Position numbers and translations under genes: made by a program. Shown in pieces: positions 1 to 9,270 of a DNA stretch of 64,000 nt. The stretch comes from Rhodanobacter glycinis (GTDB lineage: Bacteria > Pseudomonadota > Gammaproteobacteria > Xanthomonadales > Rhodanobacteraceae). Location of the stretch: positions 20,678 to 84,677 of the forward strand of contig NZ_FOSR01000014.1 of NCBI RefSeq assembly GCF_900114325.1, in the 5' to 3' direction. The first letter of the stretch is position 1; each line of letters opens with the position of its first letter. The notes under the pieces were generated by a model. The model saw nothing but the letters and a program-made list of their open reading frames with translations, searched no databases and had not been told where the DNA came from.

Positions 1-170
1 TGTGCCAACCGCCGATGTGTACCTGCAGCTACTGCACTGCCGCATGCCATACGGCACAGCAAAATCACGAATCGATGTTTTTATTGCGCGGCGCAACAGA
101 TCAACGCAGGGCCGTCACTTGCAAACCGACCCCGAATCGTTGTTGTGTGGAGAAACAGCTCGTGGATCAC

Positions 171-187
171 TGTCGCAATTTGCGACA
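171..187. promoter_or_regulatory. Perfect palindrome before the sigma-54 activator gene (candidate operator)
   Basis: The 17 bases TGTCGCAATTTGCGACA form two perfect 8-base arms around a single T, and lie 20 bases before the chosen ATG. AcoR-type activators bind dyads of the TGTC...GACA kind, so this could be an autoregulatory site for the protein encoded just downstream. The function is inferred from symmetry and position only. Confidence 0.5.
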
Positions 188-207
188 ACCGACCGGAGAC
201 ACATCCG

Positions 208-2079
208 ATGCCGCTGCCACCGCGCCAGGCCATCAGCACCGCCCGCCAACGCTTCTTCGAAGCCGGCACGAACCCGCAAGGGCTGGTGGGCGAAACCATC
301 CTCGCCTCGTGGCGGCGCTGCCGCGCGCTGGGCCTGGTTCCCGATCGGCAGCTGCAGCTGGAACCGCCCGAACAACCCTCGCTGTGCGAATTGCGTGACC
401 GCAACGAGGCGCTGATCCGCCTGTGCAAGCCGGAACTGGAACTGCTCTACTCGGACGCGCATACCTGCGACAGCATCGTCATCCTCACCGCGCCGGACAG
501 CACCATCGTCGAGGCCCGCGGCAGCACCGGGTTCCTGGACAAGGCCGCACGGGTGGCGCTGCGTCCCGGCGTCAGCTGGAGCGAAAACTTCATCGGCACC
601 AACGCCATCGGCACGGCGCTGCACGAGCGGCGGCCGGTGGAAGTGCGCGGCGCCGAGCACTACTTCGGCGCGCATCGCCTGCTGAGCTGCTCGGCCTCGC
701 CGATCCTGGACGGCCAGGGCCGCGCCATCGGGCTGCTCGACATTTCGGGCGAATCGAGCGTGCATCACACGCATGCGCTGGGCATGGTGCAGCTGGCGGT
801 TGGCCAGATCGAACGGCGCCTGCTGGAACGCGAGACAGCCGGCCGCGATGTCATCCGCCTGCACTTCGACACGGCCCTGCTCGACACGCCGCGCGAAGGC
901 GTGCTGGTGTTCGAGGAGCAGCGGCTGGTGGCGGCGAACCGGCACGCGATCCAGATGCTGGGGCTGGACTGGAGCGAACTGGGCCGCCGCCGCTATGACG
1001 AGCTGTTCGACTCAGCCAAGCCGCCGTGCCACCAGGTGGTCGCGCTGCGTGGCCCCGGCGGCGAGATCTTCCACGCCCGGCGCCAGGGCGGCGACGGCAG
1101 GCGTATTGCGGTCACGGGAACGCTGCCGCCGAGCCGGCCGGCTACGCCCGCCGCGCCGACGACCTTCTTCGATGCAGCGCAGGAAGCGCAGCTGGTCCGC
1201 GGCGCGCGCCTGCTCGACGCCGACATTCCGCTGCTGCTGCAGGGCGAGACCGGCACCGGCAAGGAAGTGTGGGCGCGCGAACTGCACCGGCGCAGCCACC
1301 GCGCCCATGGCCCCTTCGTCGCGATCAACTGCGCCGCCCTGCCCGAAAGCCTGATCGAGTCCGAACTGTTCGGTTACCAGGCCGGCGCATTCACCGGCGC
1401 CCGGCGCACCGGCGCGCCGGGCCTGCTGCGCGAGGCCGACGGCGGCGTGCTGTTCCTCGACGAGATCGGCGACATGCCGGCGCCGCTGCAGAGCCGCCTG
1501 CTGCGCGTGCTGCAGGAACGCGAAGTGACTCCGCTGGGCGGCGGCAGCCCGGTGAAAGTGGATTTCGCGTTGATCACCGCCACCCTGCGGCAGCTGGACG
1601 CCGACGTTACCGCCGGACGCTTCCGCGCCGATCTCTACTACCGCATCGCCCAGTCCAGCATCATGCTGCCGCCGTTGCGCGAACGCGCCGACCGTGCCGC
1701 GCTGATCGCCTGGCTCTGGCAACAGCCGGGCACCGAAGCAGCGCGCGTCACGCTGGCGCCGGAGGCTCTCGCGCAGCTGTCGGACTATCCCTGGCCCGGC
1801 AATGTGCGACAACTGCTCGGCGTACTGAAATCCCTGCTTGCCCTGGCCGAACCGGGTACCACGGTGACGCCCGCCGACTTGCCCGGGTTCATGCACCAGC
1901 CGCCGCCCACCGGCACGACCGCGCCAAGCATCAGCCACCCGCACGCGGTGCCCCGGCTCGACACCCTGGCGCAGGAAACCATGCAGGCCGCCCTGGACGC
2001 CTGCAGCGGCAACGTGTCCGATGCCGCGCGCCGACTCGGGGTCAGCCGCAGCACGTTGTATCGACGGCTGCGGCTTTGA
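208..2079 (+). CDS. Sigma-54-dependent transcriptional activator, AcoR-like (GAF, AAA+, Fis-type HTH)
   Basis: A bacterial enhancer-binding protein of 623 aa that activates sigma-54 promoters in response to a small ligand. A GAF-like sensor region spans about residues 60-200. A PAS-like stretch follows at about 220-290. The AAA+ domain has a Walker A GETGTGK (346-352), the sigma-54 contact loop GAFTGA (393-398) and a Walker B GVLFLDEI (413-420). A Fis-type helix-turn-helix closes the protein (about 600-623). The frame is open from 145, but the ATG at 208 gives the usual N-terminus of AcoR-type proteins and keeps the palindrome outside the gene. The family controls acetoin, alcohol or aldehyde catabolism. 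Its target genes are not in this window, so the ligand is unknown. Confidence 0.88.
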   Translation: MPLPPRQAISTARQRFFEAGTNPQGLVGETILASWRRCRALGLVPDRQLQLEPPEQPSLCELRDRNEALIRLCKPELELLYSDAHTCDSIVILTAPDSTIVEARGSTGFLDKAARVALRPGVSWSENFIGTNAIGTALHERRPVEVRGAEHYFGAHRLLSCSASPILDGQGRAIGLLDISGESSVHHTHALGMVQLAVGQIERRLLERETAGRDVIRLHFDTALLDTPREGVLVFEEQRLVAANRHAIQMLGLDWSELGRRRYDELFDSAKPPCHQVVALRGPGGEIFHARRQGGDGRRIAVTGTLPPSRPATPAAPTTFFDAAQEAQLVRGARLLDADIPLLLQGETGTGKEVWARELHRRSHRAHGPFVAINCAALPESLIESELFGYQAGAFTGARRTGAPGLLREADGGVLFLDEIGDMPAPLQSRLLRVLQEREVTPLGGGSPVKVDFALITATLRQLDADVTAGRFRADLYYRIAQSSIMLPPLRERADRAALIAWLWQQPGTEAARVTLAPEALAQLSDYPWPGNVRQLLGVLKSLLALAEPGTTVTPADLPGFMHQPPPTGTTAPSISHPHAVPRLDTLAQETMQAALDACSGNVSDAARRLGVSRSTLYRRLRL

Positions 2080-2110
2080 TCGCGCGGCATGGCCGGCGCC
2101 CCGCGTCCGT

Positions 2111-3097
2111 TCAGCGACCGGCCCCAGCCGCCAGCACGCCCTTTCCGGGCGCCGGCATCACGCCGGCACCGGGCAATACCATGCCCATCCGGCATGCCGG
2201 CACGTTGGTGCGCTGGAACAGTTCGTGCACCCACTCGATGAAGGCCTGCACGCGCGCCGACAGGTGCTTCTTCTGCGGGTAGACGATCCACACCGGCGAG
2301 CCGGTGGAGATGGTGTCTTCCATGATCACCTTGAGCTTGCCGTAGCCGATCGCGCTGGCAGCCAGCCAGTGCGGCGTCTGGATGATGCCCAGCCCGGCGA
2401 TGGCGGCCTGAATCACCGACTCGCCGTCGTTGATCAGCAGGTGCGCGTCGATATCCAGCGCGATGCGCCCGTCCGGCGTGTCGAACTGCCACTGGTAGGG
2501 GCGGCCGCTGGTGGGATAGATGTAGTTGATGCAGTGGTGCTGCTTGAGATCGTCGATGCTGACGGGAGCGCCATGGCGTTCGAGGTAGCTCGGTGACGCG
2601 CACAGCACGTTGCTGAAATAACCGAGCTTGCGCGCGATCAGGTTGGAATCTTCCAGCTCGCCCATGCGGATCGCGCAGTCGATGCCTTCCTCGATCAGGC
2701 CGATGTTGCGGTCGCTCATCGACAGCTCCAGCCGGATATCGGGAAAGCGCGCTTCGAACTCGGCGAGGTTGGGGATCAACGCCGCCCGACCCACCGACAC
2801 GTTCACCGCCACGCGCAGCTTGCCCTTGGGCTTGGTGCGGGCGTAGTTCAACGCCTCCACCGCCTCGCCCAGGTCAGCCAGAATGTCCTTGCAGCGCTGG
2901 TAGAATGATTCGCCGTCGTCGGTAAGTCGCAGCGCCCGCGTGCTGCGGAACAGCAGGCGAACGCCGATCTGTTCTTCCAGCCGGGACACCGCCCGACTGA
3001 CCCCGGACGGCGTCATGCCGAGCTGGGCGGCGGCGGCCGCAAAACTCTTCGCTTCGACCACGCGAACGAAGCTGGATATTGCCGAGAAGTCTTCCAT
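2111..3097 (-). CDS. LysR family transcriptional regulator
   Basis: This 328 aa protein has the LysR layout. A winged helix-turn-helix occupies about residues 1-60, with the segment FAAAAAQLGMTPSGVSRAVS as recognition region, followed by a linker and a periplasmic-binding-like effector domain from about residue 90. An ATG three codons upstream (3106) is possible, but MEDFSAISSF is the common start for this subgroup. It is transcribed divergently from the RND efflux operon at 3240, so it probably regulates that pump, itself, or both. The inducer is unknown. Related LysR proteins next to efflux or oxidoreductase genes respond to electrophiles or aromatics, but nothing in the sequence fixes this. 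Confidence 0.87.
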   Translation of the reverse strand: MEDFSAISSFVRVVEAKSFAAAAAQLGMTPSGVSRAVSRLEEQIGVRLLFRSTRALRLTDDGESFYQRCKDILADLGEAVEALNYARTKPKGKLRVAVNVSVGRAALIPNLAEFEARFPDIRLELSMSDRNIGLIEEGIDCAIRMGELEDSNLIARKLGYFSNVLCASPSYLERHGAPVSIDDLKQHHCINYIYPTSGRPYQWQFDTPDGRIALDIDAHLLINDGESVIQAAIAGLGIIQTPHWLAASAIGYGKLKVIMEDTISTGSPVWIVYPQKKHLSARVQAFIEWVHELFQRTNVPACRMGMVLPGAGVMPAPGKGVLAAGAGR

Positions 3098-3155
3098 ACC
3101 TGTCACCGTCGTGTCATTCGTGACTCGCAGTCACGATTGGTGTGCGCTCGAAAGG

Positions 3156-3186
3156 GGTTAACTGTACCGTACAGTATTTATATTAT
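3156..3186 (+). promoter_or_regulatory. Candidate efflux operon promoter with 15-bp palindromic operator
   Basis: The 15 bases ACTGTACCGTACAGT (3161-3175) form a perfect palindrome with 7-base arms and one central base. A TATTAT box lies at 3181-3186 and a weak TTAACT hexamer at 3158-3163, 17 bases apart, so the palindrome would fill the promoter spacer. That arrangement suits a repressor of TetR type, although the neighbouring regulator is a LysR protein. Promoter assignment is by inspection. Confidence 0.45.
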
Positions 3187-3239
3187 CACGCCCCCACCGT
3201 GCTGCGTTGCCGCACGGCCCCACTCCCCGGAGCGTGACA

Positions 3240-4520
3240 ATGAAGAAGAAACTGATCCTTGCCGGCCTCGTCGTGGTGGCCGTCGCCGGCAGCTGGGCCT
3301 TGCTCGGCAGCCACGGCGAAAGCCATGCCCAGGCGGCCGCCGGCGGTCCGCCCGACGTCACCGTGGCCCCCGCCTTGCTGCGTTCGGTCAGCGACAGCGC
3401 CGAATTCACCGGCCACGTGCAGGCCGTCGATACCGTGCAGGTACGTCCGCGCGTGGGCGGCTACGTCGACGCGGTGGCCTTCAAGGAAGGCGCCCTGGTA
3501 CACAAGGGTGACGTGCTGTTCCGCATCGACCCGCGCCCATTCCAGGCCGAGGTCGACCGGCTCGCCGCCCAGCGCGACCAGGCCCGTGCCGCGCTGAAAC
3601 TGGCCCGTGACGACGCCAGCCGCGCCACGCGCCTGCTCGCCCAGCATGCCATCGCCAAGGCCGAGGCCGACCGCCAGACCACCGCTGCGCAAAGCGCACA
3701 GGCCGCACTCGCGGCGGCCAACGCGGCGCTGGCATCGGCGCAGTTGAATCTCGGCTTCACCCAGGTGCGCGCGCCGATCGACGGCCGCGTCAGCAATGTG
3801 CGCGTCACCCCCGGCAACCTGGTTTCCAGCGCCGACGTGCTGACCAGCGTGGTCTCGGTGAATCCGGTCTACGTGTATTTCGACGTGGACGAACAGACCT
3901 GGCTGAAGCTCGACCACCTGCGCGCCAAGGCTCGCCAGGGCGGCCACGTCGCGCACATCGGCGCCGCGATGGAGTTGACCGACGAAAGTGGCTACCCGCA
4001 TGCGGGCCAGCTCGATTTCGTCGACAACCAGTTGCACGTCGATTCCGGCACGATGCGGCTGCGCGCGGTGTTCAACAACCACGACGGCCTGTTCACTCCC
4101 GGCCTGTACGCCCGCGTGCGCCTGCAAAGCGGCCAACCGAAACCGCGCCTGCTGATCGACGACCGCGCGGTCGGCACCGACCTCGGCAACCAGTTCGTCT
4201 ACGTGGTCGACAAGGAGCACAAGGTGCAATACCGGCGCATCAGCACCGGCCCGCTGGTCGATGGGCTGCGCGTGGTCGAGAACGGCCTGAAAGCCGGCGA
4301 CAAGGTGGTGGTGAACGGCCTGCAGCATGTGCGTCCCGGTGTCGAGGTGAATCCGCAGCTGGTGGCCATGACCTATCGGCTCAACGCACGCGACAAGGCG
4401 TTGGTGGAAGCGACCGCGCCGGCTTCCCGCGATGCGGACACTGCGCAGGCCAACCATGGCGCCGCTGCATCGCCTATTGCATCCCTCTCCCCCCGGGAGA
4501 GGGTGCCGGCAGGCGGGTGA
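3240..4520 (+). CDS. RND efflux periplasmic adaptor subunit (membrane fusion protein)
   Basis: This 426 aa HlyD/AcrA/MexE-type adaptor links the inner-membrane pump to the outer-membrane channel. It begins with a short basic stretch and hydrophobic signal segment (residues about 1-30). A lipoyl-like half motif precedes a long Ala-rich coiled-coil hairpin (about 95-175, many Gln/Ala/Asp heptads), then the second lipoyl half (IDGRVSNVRVTPGNLV) and beta-barrel domains. The ATG at 3240 is preferred over the upstream one at 3207 because it gives the typical MKKK signal start. The last 15 or so codons lie inside a palindromic repeat shared with intergenic DNA, so the C-terminus (IASLSPRERVPAGG) is not native adaptor sequence. 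It is first gene of the pump operon. Confidence 0.93.
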   Translation: MKKKLILAGLVVVAVAGSWALLGSHGESHAQAAAGGPPDVTVAPALLRSVSDSAEFTGHVQAVDTVQVRPRVGGYVDAVAFKEGALVHKGDVLFRIDPRPFQAEVDRLAAQRDQARAALKLARDDASRATRLLAQHAIAKAEADRQTTAAQSAQAALAAANAALASAQLNLGFTQVRAPIDGRVSNVRVTPGNLVSSADVLTSVVSVNPVYVYFDVDEQTWLKLDHLRAKARQGGHVAHIGAAMELTDESGYPHAGQLDFVDNQLHVDSGTMRLRAVFNNHDGLFTPGLYARVRLQSGQPKPRLLIDDRAVGTDLGNQFVYVVDKEHKVQYRRISTGPLVDGLRVVENGLKAGDKVVVNGLQHVRPGVEVNPQLVAMTYRLNARDKALVEATAPASRDADTAQANHGAAASPIASLSPRERVPAGG

Positions 4521-4604
4521 GGGTACGGCCCGCGCGCCGCCTCGAAAGCTTCGCCGAACCCTCATCCGCCCTGCGGGCACCTTCTCCCGACGGGAGAAGG
4601 AAGG
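4479..4604. repeat. Inverted pair of palindromic repeats between adaptor and pump genes
   Basis: Two copies of a repeat face each other. The first (about 4479-4529) reads CATCCCTCTCC..GGGAGAGG..GGGTGAGGG, and the second (about 4556-4604) is its inverted relative (CCCTCATCCGCC..CTTCTCCC..GGGAGAAGG). Another copy lies at 49468-49522. The first copy supplies the stop codon of the adaptor gene. It is probably a REP-like element that may form an intra-operon hairpin. Confidence 0.75.
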
Positions 4605-4634
4605 ACCCGCACGACGTGACCCCAAGGTAACCCC

Positions 4635-7600
4635 ATGAAGAACATTGCCCAGTTTTTCGTCGATCGGCCGATCATGGCCGCCGTGCTGTCGCTGCTGTTG
4701 CTGATTACCGGCGGCATTGCGGTGTTCCAGCTGCCGATCAGCGAATACCCCGAGGTCGTACCGCCCACCGTGGTGGTGAAGGCCAGCTACCCCGGCGCCA
4801 ACCCCAAGGTGATCGCCGAAACCGTCGCCACGCCGCTGGAGGAACAGATCAACGGCGTCGAAGGCATGCTGTACACGTCCTCGCAAGCGACCAGCGACGG
4901 CAGCATGACGCTGACCGTGACCTTCGCCCTCGGCACCGATCTCAACAACGCCCAGGTCGAGGTGCAGAACCGCGTGGCGCAGGCCTTGCCGCGCCTGCCC
5001 GACGAGGTGCAGCGGCTCGGCGTGACCACGCAGAAAAGCTCGCCCGACCTGACCATGGTGGTGCATCTGGTCTCGCCCGACCATCGCTACAACATGCTGT
5101 ACCTGTCGAACTTCGCGCGCCTGCACGTGAAGGACGTGCTGACCCGGTTGAACGGCGTGGGCGACGTGCAGGTGTTCGGCGCCGGCGAGTACTCGATGCG
5201 CGTGTGGCTGAACCCGGACAAGCTGGCCCAGCGCGGCCTCACCACCGGTGACGTGGTGAACGCGATCCGCGAGCAGAACGTGCAGGTCGCCGCCGGTGCG
5301 CTGAATGCGCCGCCGGGGCCGAACAACTCCGCGTTCCAGCTCAACGTCAACACGCAGGGCCGCCTGAGCAGCGTGGACGACTTCCGCAACATCATCGTGC
5401 GCACCGACGCGGACGGCAGCGTGGTGCACCTGGGCGACGTGGCGCGGGTCGAGCTGGGCTCGAACCAGTACGCGCTGCGCAGCCTGCTCGACAACCAGCC
5501 GGCGGCGGCGCTGCCGATCTTTGCCCGGCCCGGCTCCAACGCCATCGACATCTCCAACGAAGTGCGCGCCACCATGGCGCAGTTGAAGAAGACCTTCCCG
5601 CAGGGCGTGGACTACCGCATCGTCTACGATCCCACGGTGTTCGTGCGCGGTTCGATCGAGGCGGTGGCGCACACGTTGCTGGAAGCGATCCTGCTGGTGG
5701 TGCTGGTGGTGATCCTGTTCCTGCAGACCTGGCGCGCCTCGGTGATTCCGCTGATCGCGGTGCCGGTGTCGCTGGTCGGCACGTTCGCGGTGATGTACCT
5801 GATCGGCTTCTCGCTCAACGCGTTGTCGCTGTTCGGCATGGTGCTGGCGATCGGCATCGTGGTGGATGACGCCATCGTGGTGGTGGAAAACGTCGAGCGG
5901 CACATCGCGCTCGGCCAGTCGCCGAAGGAAGCCACGCGCAAGGCCATGCACGAAGTGACCGGGCCGATCGTGGCCACCGCGCTGGTGCTGTGCGCGGTGT
6001 TCATCCCCACCGCCTTCATCAGCGGTCTGACCGGCCAGTTCTACCGCCAGTTCGCGATCACCATCGCGATCTCCACGGTGATCTCCGCGTTCAACTCGCT
6101 GACCTTGAGCCCGGCACTGGCGGCGATCCTGCTGAAGCCGCACGACGCGCCGAAGGATCGCCTCACGCGCATCCTCGACCGCGGCCTGGGCTGGTTGTTC
6201 CATCCGTTCAACCGCATGTTCCATCGTGGTTCGGAACGCTACGTCGAAGGTACCCGCCGCCTGCAGGGCAAGGGCCCGGCCGCGCTGTTGCTGTACGCCG
6301 GGCTGATCGCGCTGACCTGGTTCGGCTTCGCCCACGTGCCGACCGGTTTCGTGCCGGCGCAGGACAAGCAGTACCTGGTGGCCTTCGCGCAACTGCCCGA
6401 TGCCTCCTCGCTCGATCGCTCGCAGGACGTGATCGAACGGATGAGCGCAATCGCGCTGAAGCAGCCGGGCGTGGAACACGCGGTGGCCTTCCCCGGCCTG
6501 TCGATCAACGGCTTCACCAACTCGCCGAACTCGGGCATCGTGTTCGTGACGCTGAAGCCGTTCGAGGATCGGCGTGACCCCTCGCTGTCGGCCGGCGCCA
6601 TCGCGGCCACGCTCAACCAGAAGTTCGCGGCCATCCAGGATGCCTACATCGCGATCTTCCCGCCGCCGCCGGTACAGGGGCTGGGCACGATCGGCGGCTT
6701 CCGCATCCAGATCGAGGACCGCGGCCAGCTCGGCTTCGACGAGTTGTACAAGCAGACCCAGAACCTGATCGCGGCCAGCCGCAAGACGCCGGCACTGGCG
6801 GGGCTGTTCTCCAGCTTCCAGGTCAGCGTGCCGCAGGTGGACGCCGACGTGGACCGCGAGAAGGCCAAGGCCGAGGGCGTGAACCTGTCCGACGTGTACC
6901 AGACCATGCAGGCCTACCTGGGCTCGCTGTACGTCAACGACTTCAACCGCTTCGGCCGCACCTACCAGGTGAACGTGTCGGCCGAGCCGGCGTTCCGCCA
7001 TGACCTGGCGGACATCGGCCAGCTGAAGACGCGCAACGCCAAGGGCGACATGGTGCCGCTGGGTTCGTTCGTCACCGTCAAGCGCGGCGCCGGCCCGGAC
7101 CGCGTGCAGCACTACAACGGCTACCCCACCGCCGAGATCAACGGCGGGCCCGCGCCGGGCTTCAGTTCCGGCCAGGCGCAGGCGGCGATGGAAGCGCTGG
7201 CGGCGCAGCACCTGCCGAACGGCATGAGCTACGAGTGGACCGAGCTGACCTACCAGCAGATCCTGGCCGGCAACACTGCGATCCTGGTGTTCCCGCTGTG
7301 CGTGCTGCTGGTGTTCCTGGTGCTGTCGTCGCTGTACGAAAGCTGGTCGCTGCCGCTGGCGGTGATCCTGATCGTGCCGATGGTGCTCTTGTCCGCGATT
7401 GCCGGCGTGTGGCTGAGTGGCGGCGACAACAACATCTTCACCCAGATCGGCTTGATCGTATTGGTCGGACTGGCGTGCAAGAACGCGATTCTGATCGTCG
7501 AGTTCGCCCGCGAAATGCAGCTGGAAGGCATGAGCCGCCACGAAGCGGTACTGGAAGCGGCACGCCTGCGACTGCGCCCGATCCTGATGACTTCGATCGC

Positions 7601-7820
7601 TTTCATCATGGGCGTGGTGCCGCTGGTGACCTCGCACGGCGCCGGCGCGGAAATGCGTCACGCGATGGGCGTGGCGGTGTTCTCCGGCATGCTCGGCGTG
7701 ACCATCTTCGGACTGATCTACACCCCGCTGTTCTACGTACTGATCCGCGCGCTGGTGGAACGTCGCGAGGCGCGCAAGCGCGCGCAGACCGACGCACTGC
7801 CGGCGCTGGAGGGCCACTGA
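4635..7820 (+). CDS. RND multidrug efflux transporter, inner-membrane pump (HAE1 family, MexF/AcrB-like)
   Basis: At 1061 aa this is a full-length hydrophobe/amphiphile efflux pump that exports drugs in exchange for protons. It begins with the family signature NIAQFFVDRPIMAAVLSLLL, has two large periplasmic loops, and about 12 membrane helices. The proton-relay residues are present: Asp411-Asp412 in GIVVDDAIVVVENVE (helix 4) and Lys949 in GLACKNAILIVEFA (helix 10). It sits between the adaptor gene and the outer-membrane factor gene (1-base gap), completing a tripartite system. Sequence features resemble the MexF/OqxB branch more than AcrB. Substrates cannot be read from sequence. Confidence 0.95.
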   Translation: MKNIAQFFVDRPIMAAVLSLLLLITGGIAVFQLPISEYPEVVPPTVVVKASYPGANPKVIAETVATPLEEQINGVEGMLYTSSQATSDGSMTLTVTFALGTDLNNAQVEVQNRVAQALPRLPDEVQRLGVTTQKSSPDLTMVVHLVSPDHRYNMLYLSNFARLHVKDVLTRLNGVGDVQVFGAGEYSMRVWLNPDKLAQRGLTTGDVVNAIREQNVQVAAGALNAPPGPNNSAFQLNVNTQGRLSSVDDFRNIIVRTDADGSVVHLGDVARVELGSNQYALRSLLDNQPAAALPIFARPGSNAIDISNEVRATMAQLKKTFPQGVDYRIVYDPTVFVRGSIEAVAHTLLEAILLVVLVVILFLQTWRASVIPLIAVPVSLVGTFAVMYLIGFSLNALSLFGMVLAIGIVVDDAIVVVENVERHIALGQSPKEATRKAMHEVTGPIVATALVLCAVFIPTAFISGLTGQFYRQFAITIAISTVISAFNSLTLSPALAAILLKPHDAPKDRLTRILDRGLGWLFHPFNRMFHRGSERYVEGTRRLQGKGPAALLLYAGLIALTWFGFAHVPTGFVPAQDKQYLVAFAQLPDASSLDRSQDVIERMSAIALKQPGVEHAVAFPGLSINGFTNSPNSGIVFVTLKPFEDRRDPSLSAGAIAATLNQKFAAIQDAYIAIFPPPPVQGLGTIGGFRIQIEDRGQLGFDELYKQTQNLIAASRKTPALAGLFSSFQVSVPQVDADVDREKAKAEGVNLSDVYQTMQAYLGSLYVNDFNRFGRTYQVNVSAEPAFRHDLADIGQLKTRNAKGDMVPLGSFVTVKRGAGPDRVQHYNGYPTAEINGGPAPGFSSGQAQAAMEALAAQHLPNGMSYEWTELTYQQILAGNTAILVFPLCVLLVFLVLSSLYESWSLPLAVILIVPMVLLSAIAGVWLSGGDNNIFTQIGLIVLVGLACKNAILIVEFAREMQLEGMSRHEAVLEAARLRLRPILMTSIAFIMGVVPLVTSHGAGAEMRHAMGVAVFSGMLGVTIFGLIYTPLFYVLIRALVERREARKRAQTDALPALEGH

Positions 7821-7821
7821 G

Positions 7822-9270
7822 ATGACATCGCTGATTCGTAACACCGTGCTGTTCGCCGCACTCGCGCTGGCCGGTTGCGCCAGCGTGGGGCCGAACTACC
7901 AGACGCCGCACACCGCGCCGATCCAGGTGCAAGGTACGGACGCCGCGCGCGAAAGCGCCACGCAGTTCCAGGCGCAATGGTGGAAGCAGTTCAACGATCC
8001 CACGCTGAACGCGCTGATCCAGAAGGCCGCGGCGAACAACCTCGACCTGCGCATCGCGGTGGCGCGGCTGGCCGAATCGCGCGCGCTGCTCGGCGGTGCG
8101 AAGTCGCAGCAGTGGCCCACCATCAACACCGGCATCAGTTACAGCCGCAGCCGCGAGCAGCAGCCCGGCTTCACTGACCAGCGCGTGACCACCACCAGTT
8201 ACCAGGCCGGCTTCGATGCCTCGTGGGAACTGGATCTGTTCGGCGGCGTGCGGCGTTCGGTGCAGGCTGCCGGCGCCGATCTCGGTGCCAGCGAAGCGGC
8301 GCTGCAAGACGCGCAGGTCAGCCTGTTCGCCGAGGTGGCGCGCAATTACTTCGCACTGCGCGGCACCCAGCAGCGGCAAGCCATCGCCCAGCGCAACATC
8401 GCCAACCAGCAAGACACGCTGAAGGTGATCCGTGCCCGCGTCGACGTGGGCACTGCCTCCGACCAGGATCTGGCCAGCGCCAGCGCCCAGTTGAATGCGG
8501 TGCAAGCGCAACTGCCGCTGCTCGACATGCAGGCGCACGCCAGCGAGTACCGCCTGGCCGTGCTGCTGGGCGAACGTCCTGGCGAACTGGACGTGGACGT
8601 GTCGCCGGGCACCTTCCACCCGATCGACACCGTGCTGCCGATCGGCGATGCCGGCAACGTGCTGGCGCGCCGACCCGACGTGCGCGCGGCCGAACGCGAG
8701 TACGCCGCTGCCACTGCGCGCATCGGTGTGGCCAAGGCGGATTTCTTCCCGCACATCTCGCTGGGTGGCTTCCTCGGTTTCCTCGCCGGGCGCAGCAATG
8801 ACTTCGGCAGTCCGTCCACGCGGGCCTGGTCGCTCACGCCGAGCATCACCTGGAACGGGCTCAACGTGCAGCGCGTGCGCGCCAACCTGCATGCCAGCGA
8901 AGCCCGCGCCGATGCGGCGCAGGCGAACTACCAGCGCACCGTGCTGGAAGCGATCGAGGACGTCGACAACGCGGTGGTCGGCTACAACCAGCAGCACGCC
9001 AGCGTGGAAAAACTGATCGACCAGGCCAGCCACAGCCGCCGCGCCGCCGACCTCGCGCGCATCCGCTACAAGGAAGGCGCCACCGGCTTCCTCGAACTGC
9101 TCGACGCCCAGCGCGTGCAACTGGCCGCCGAGGATGCGCTGGCCCAGGGCGAAGCCGCCATCGACACCCGCGCGGTGGCGCTGTACAAGGCGCTGGGCGG
9201 CGGCTGGCAAGCCTGCGGCGACGAACGGTGCAGCAAGGTGGCGCAACCGGCCGTGGCCAGCGTGCCATGA
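7822..9270 (+). CDS. Efflux outer-membrane factor, NodT/OprM family lipoprotein
   Basis: This 482 aa protein is the TolC-like channel of the tripartite pump. A lipoprotein signal peptide ends in the lipobox LAGCAS, placing Cys19 as the lipidated residue. Two OEP repeats follow, with the typical motif WWKQFNDPTLNALIQKA near the start and long helical segments rich in Ala/Gln. The gene starts two bases after the pump stop codon and its own stop overlaps the next start (ATGA), so it is clearly co-translated with its neighbours. Length matches the family. Confidence 0.93.
   Translation: MTSLIRNTVLFAALALAGCASVGPNYQTPHTAPIQVQGTDAARESATQFQAQWWKQFNDPTLNALIQKAAANNLDLRIAVARLAESRALLGGAKSQQWPTINTGISYSRSREQQPGFTDQRVTTTSYQAGFDASWELDLFGGVRRSVQAAGADLGASEAALQDAQVSLFAEVARNYFALRGTQQRQAIAQRNIANQQDTLKVIRARVDVGTASDQDLASASAQLNAVQAQLPLLDMQAHASEYRLAVLLGERPGELDVDVSPGTFHPIDTVLPIGDAGNVLARRPDVRAAEREYAAATARIGVAKADFFPHISLGGFLGFLAGRSNDFGSPSTRAWSLTPSITWNGLNVQRVRANLHASEARADAAQANYQRTVLEAIEDVDNAVVGYNQQHASVEKLIDQASHSRRAADLARIRYKEGATGFLELLDAQRVQLAAEDALAQGEAAIDTRAVALYKALGGGWQACGDERCSKVAQPAVASVP

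Noticed and set aside
4479..4604. A CRISPR-like direct repeat array
   Set aside because: There are only two inverted copies, with no regular spacers and no cas genes in the window.
3186..7844. A 1552-codon open frame on the minus strand opposite the efflux genes
   Set aside because: It mirrors the codon structure of the adaptor and pump genes, is His/Gln/Asp/Arg-rich without any domain, and results from the high G+C content of the true genes.
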